Positions 6,060 through 6,953 of a DNA stretch of 6,953 nucleotides are shown here, in pieces (positions within the stretch are counted from its first letter, which is position 1; each line of letters begins with the position of its first letter). The notes beneath the pieces were generated by a model, which saw nothing but the letters and a program-made list of their open reading frames with translations, was not told the origin of the DNA and did not search any database. Source of the DNA: Haloferacaceae archaeon (lineage in GTDB: Archaea; Halobacteriota; Halobacteria; Halobacteriales; Haloferacaceae); assembly GCA_018609965.1 (NCBI GenBank), contig JAHENP010000248.1, positions 1 to 6,953 of the forward strand. The letters are read 5' to 3'. Made by a program: the position numbers and the translations under genes.

Positions 6060-6953
6060 ATGGACCCACGCATCCGCGACCACGCCGAGACGATCGTCGA
6101 CCACTCGCTGGGGCTGTCGGCGGGCGACGACCTGGTGATCCGACTGCCGGCCGCCGCGGAGGATCTGGCGGTCGCGCTCCACGAACTGGCGGGCGACCGC
6201 GGCGCCAACCCGGTGTATCTGAACTACTCCGACCGCGCGCGGCGGGCGTACCTCCGGGCCCGCGAGGAGGGGTTCGAGACGGCCGACCACCACCTCGCGC
6301 TCAACGAGGAAGCCGACGCGTTCGTGATTGCGCGTGGTGGACCGAACGCGACCGAGATGGAGGACGTGTCGCCGGCGACGACCGCGGCGTTCAACCGCGC
6401 GAACAAACCGATTCAGGACGCCCGGCTCGAAGCTGACTGGTGTCTCACCCAGTTCCCGACACCCGGCCAGGCGCAGTTGGCGGGGATGTCGACGGACGCC
6501 TACGAGAACTTCGTCTACGACGCCGTCTCCATCGACTGGGAGGCGCAACGCGAGTTCCAAGCACAGATGGTGGAGATCATGGACGACGCCGAGGAGGTCC
6601 GTATCCAGTCTGGCGAGGAGACGGACGTGCGGATGTCCGTCGCGGGCAACACGACGCTCAACGACGACGGGCAGGCGAACCTCCCCGGCGGCGAGGTGTT
6701 CACCGCGCCGGTGCGTGACTCCGTCGAGGGAGTCGTCCATTTCGATATGCCGTTGTACCGCCAGGGTCGCGAGATCGAGGACGTGCGGCTCCGCTTCGAG
6801 AACGGCCGCGTGGAGTCGTTCTCCGCCGCCCGCAACGAGGACGTGCTCGCGGGCGTGTTCGACACCGACGACAACGCCCGGTATCTGGGGGAACTCGGGA
6901 TCGGCATGAACCGCGCGATCGACCGGTTCAGCTACAACATGTTGTTCGACGAG
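6060..6953 (+). CDS. M29-family metallo-aminopeptidase (C-terminus cut by window edge)
   Basis: A cytoplasmic aminopeptidase of the AmpS/AmpT type, which by family releases N-terminal residues from peptides using a two-metal centre. The 298 visible residues contain an N-terminal domain (GLSAGDDLVIRLP, 18-30) and the first part of the catalytic domain. Glu212 (in NLPGGEVFTAP) and Glu278 (in YLGELGIGMN) are the first two metal ligands; their 66-residue spacing equals the one I recall for the Thermus enzyme. The remaining His and Asp ligands lie beyond the window, with perhaps 65-75 residues missing. The ATG gives the standard family N-terminus. High GC returns here (44 of 60 in 6661-6720), unlike the two genes before it. 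It starts 31 bp after the membrane protein's stop, so read-through is possible, but its core role suggests it belongs to the ancestral chromosome. Confidence 0.95.
   Translation, partial: MDPRIRDHAETIVDHSLGLSAGDDLVIRLPAAAEDLAVALHELAGDRGANPVYLNYSDRARRAYLRAREEGFETADHHLALNEEADAFVIARGGPNATEMEDVSPATTAAFNRANKPIQDARLEADWCLTQFPTPGQAQLAGMSTDAYENFVYDAVSIDWEAQREFQAQMVEIMDDAEEVRIQSGEETDVRMSVAGNTTLNDDGQANLPGGEVFTAPVRDSVEGVVHFDMPLYRQGREIEDVRLRFENGRVESFSAARNEDVLAGVFDTDDNARYLGELGIGMNRAIDRFSYNMLFDE

Overview
The window looks like chromosomal DNA from a haloarchaeon (class Halobacteria). The reading frames are GC-rich: 46 of 60 bases in 2761-2820 and 44 of 60 in 6661-6720 by hand count. The proteins are strongly acidic, start codons include GTG, ribosome-binding sites are weak or absent with TATA-like boxes close to the starts (leaderless style), and one protein carries a Tat (twin-arginine) export signal. 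I do not assign a genus.

Layout. Left block, minus strand: an M24 Xaa-Pro dipeptidase-type metallopeptidase (1-945, running off the left edge) lies 42 bp downstream of a PfkB-family sugar kinase (988-1950), probably in one transcript. A 221-bp divergent intergenic region (1951-2171) separates these from a plus-strand block: phosphorylating glyceraldehyde-3-phosphate dehydrogenase of the bacterial type I class (2172-3209), then a small MazG-like all-alpha NTP pyrophosphohydrolase (3339-3704). This part is housekeeping: sugar phosphorylation, lower glycolysis, nucleotide-pool cleaning and peptide turnover.

Next comes an AT-rich 215-bp regulatory stretch (3705-3919) with a TATA box, a 12-bp direct repeat and an inverted repeat. 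It precedes two closely spaced genes of different composition: a Tat-exported chymotrypsin-fold (S1-like) serine protease with the complete His203-Asp245-Ser340 triad (3920-5107) and, 9 bp further on, a polytopic membrane protein of no family I recognise (5117-6028). The protease is clearly less GC-rich than its neighbours (30-32 of 60 in sampled rows) and uses TTA leucine and AGA/AGG arginine codons, which suggests a transferred accessory pair inserted into a core block. The membrane protein appears to consist of two related four-helix halves. The pair is the most likely place for something undescribed: a secreted protease co-expressed with a membrane partner.

The right edge (6060-6953) holds a partial M29-family aminopeptidase, returning to high GC. 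Three peptidases of unrelated families therefore lie within 7 kb: two cytoplasmic metallo-exopeptidases in the core blocks and one secreted endopeptidase in the islet. I see no RNA gene, CRISPR array, insertion sequence or origin.
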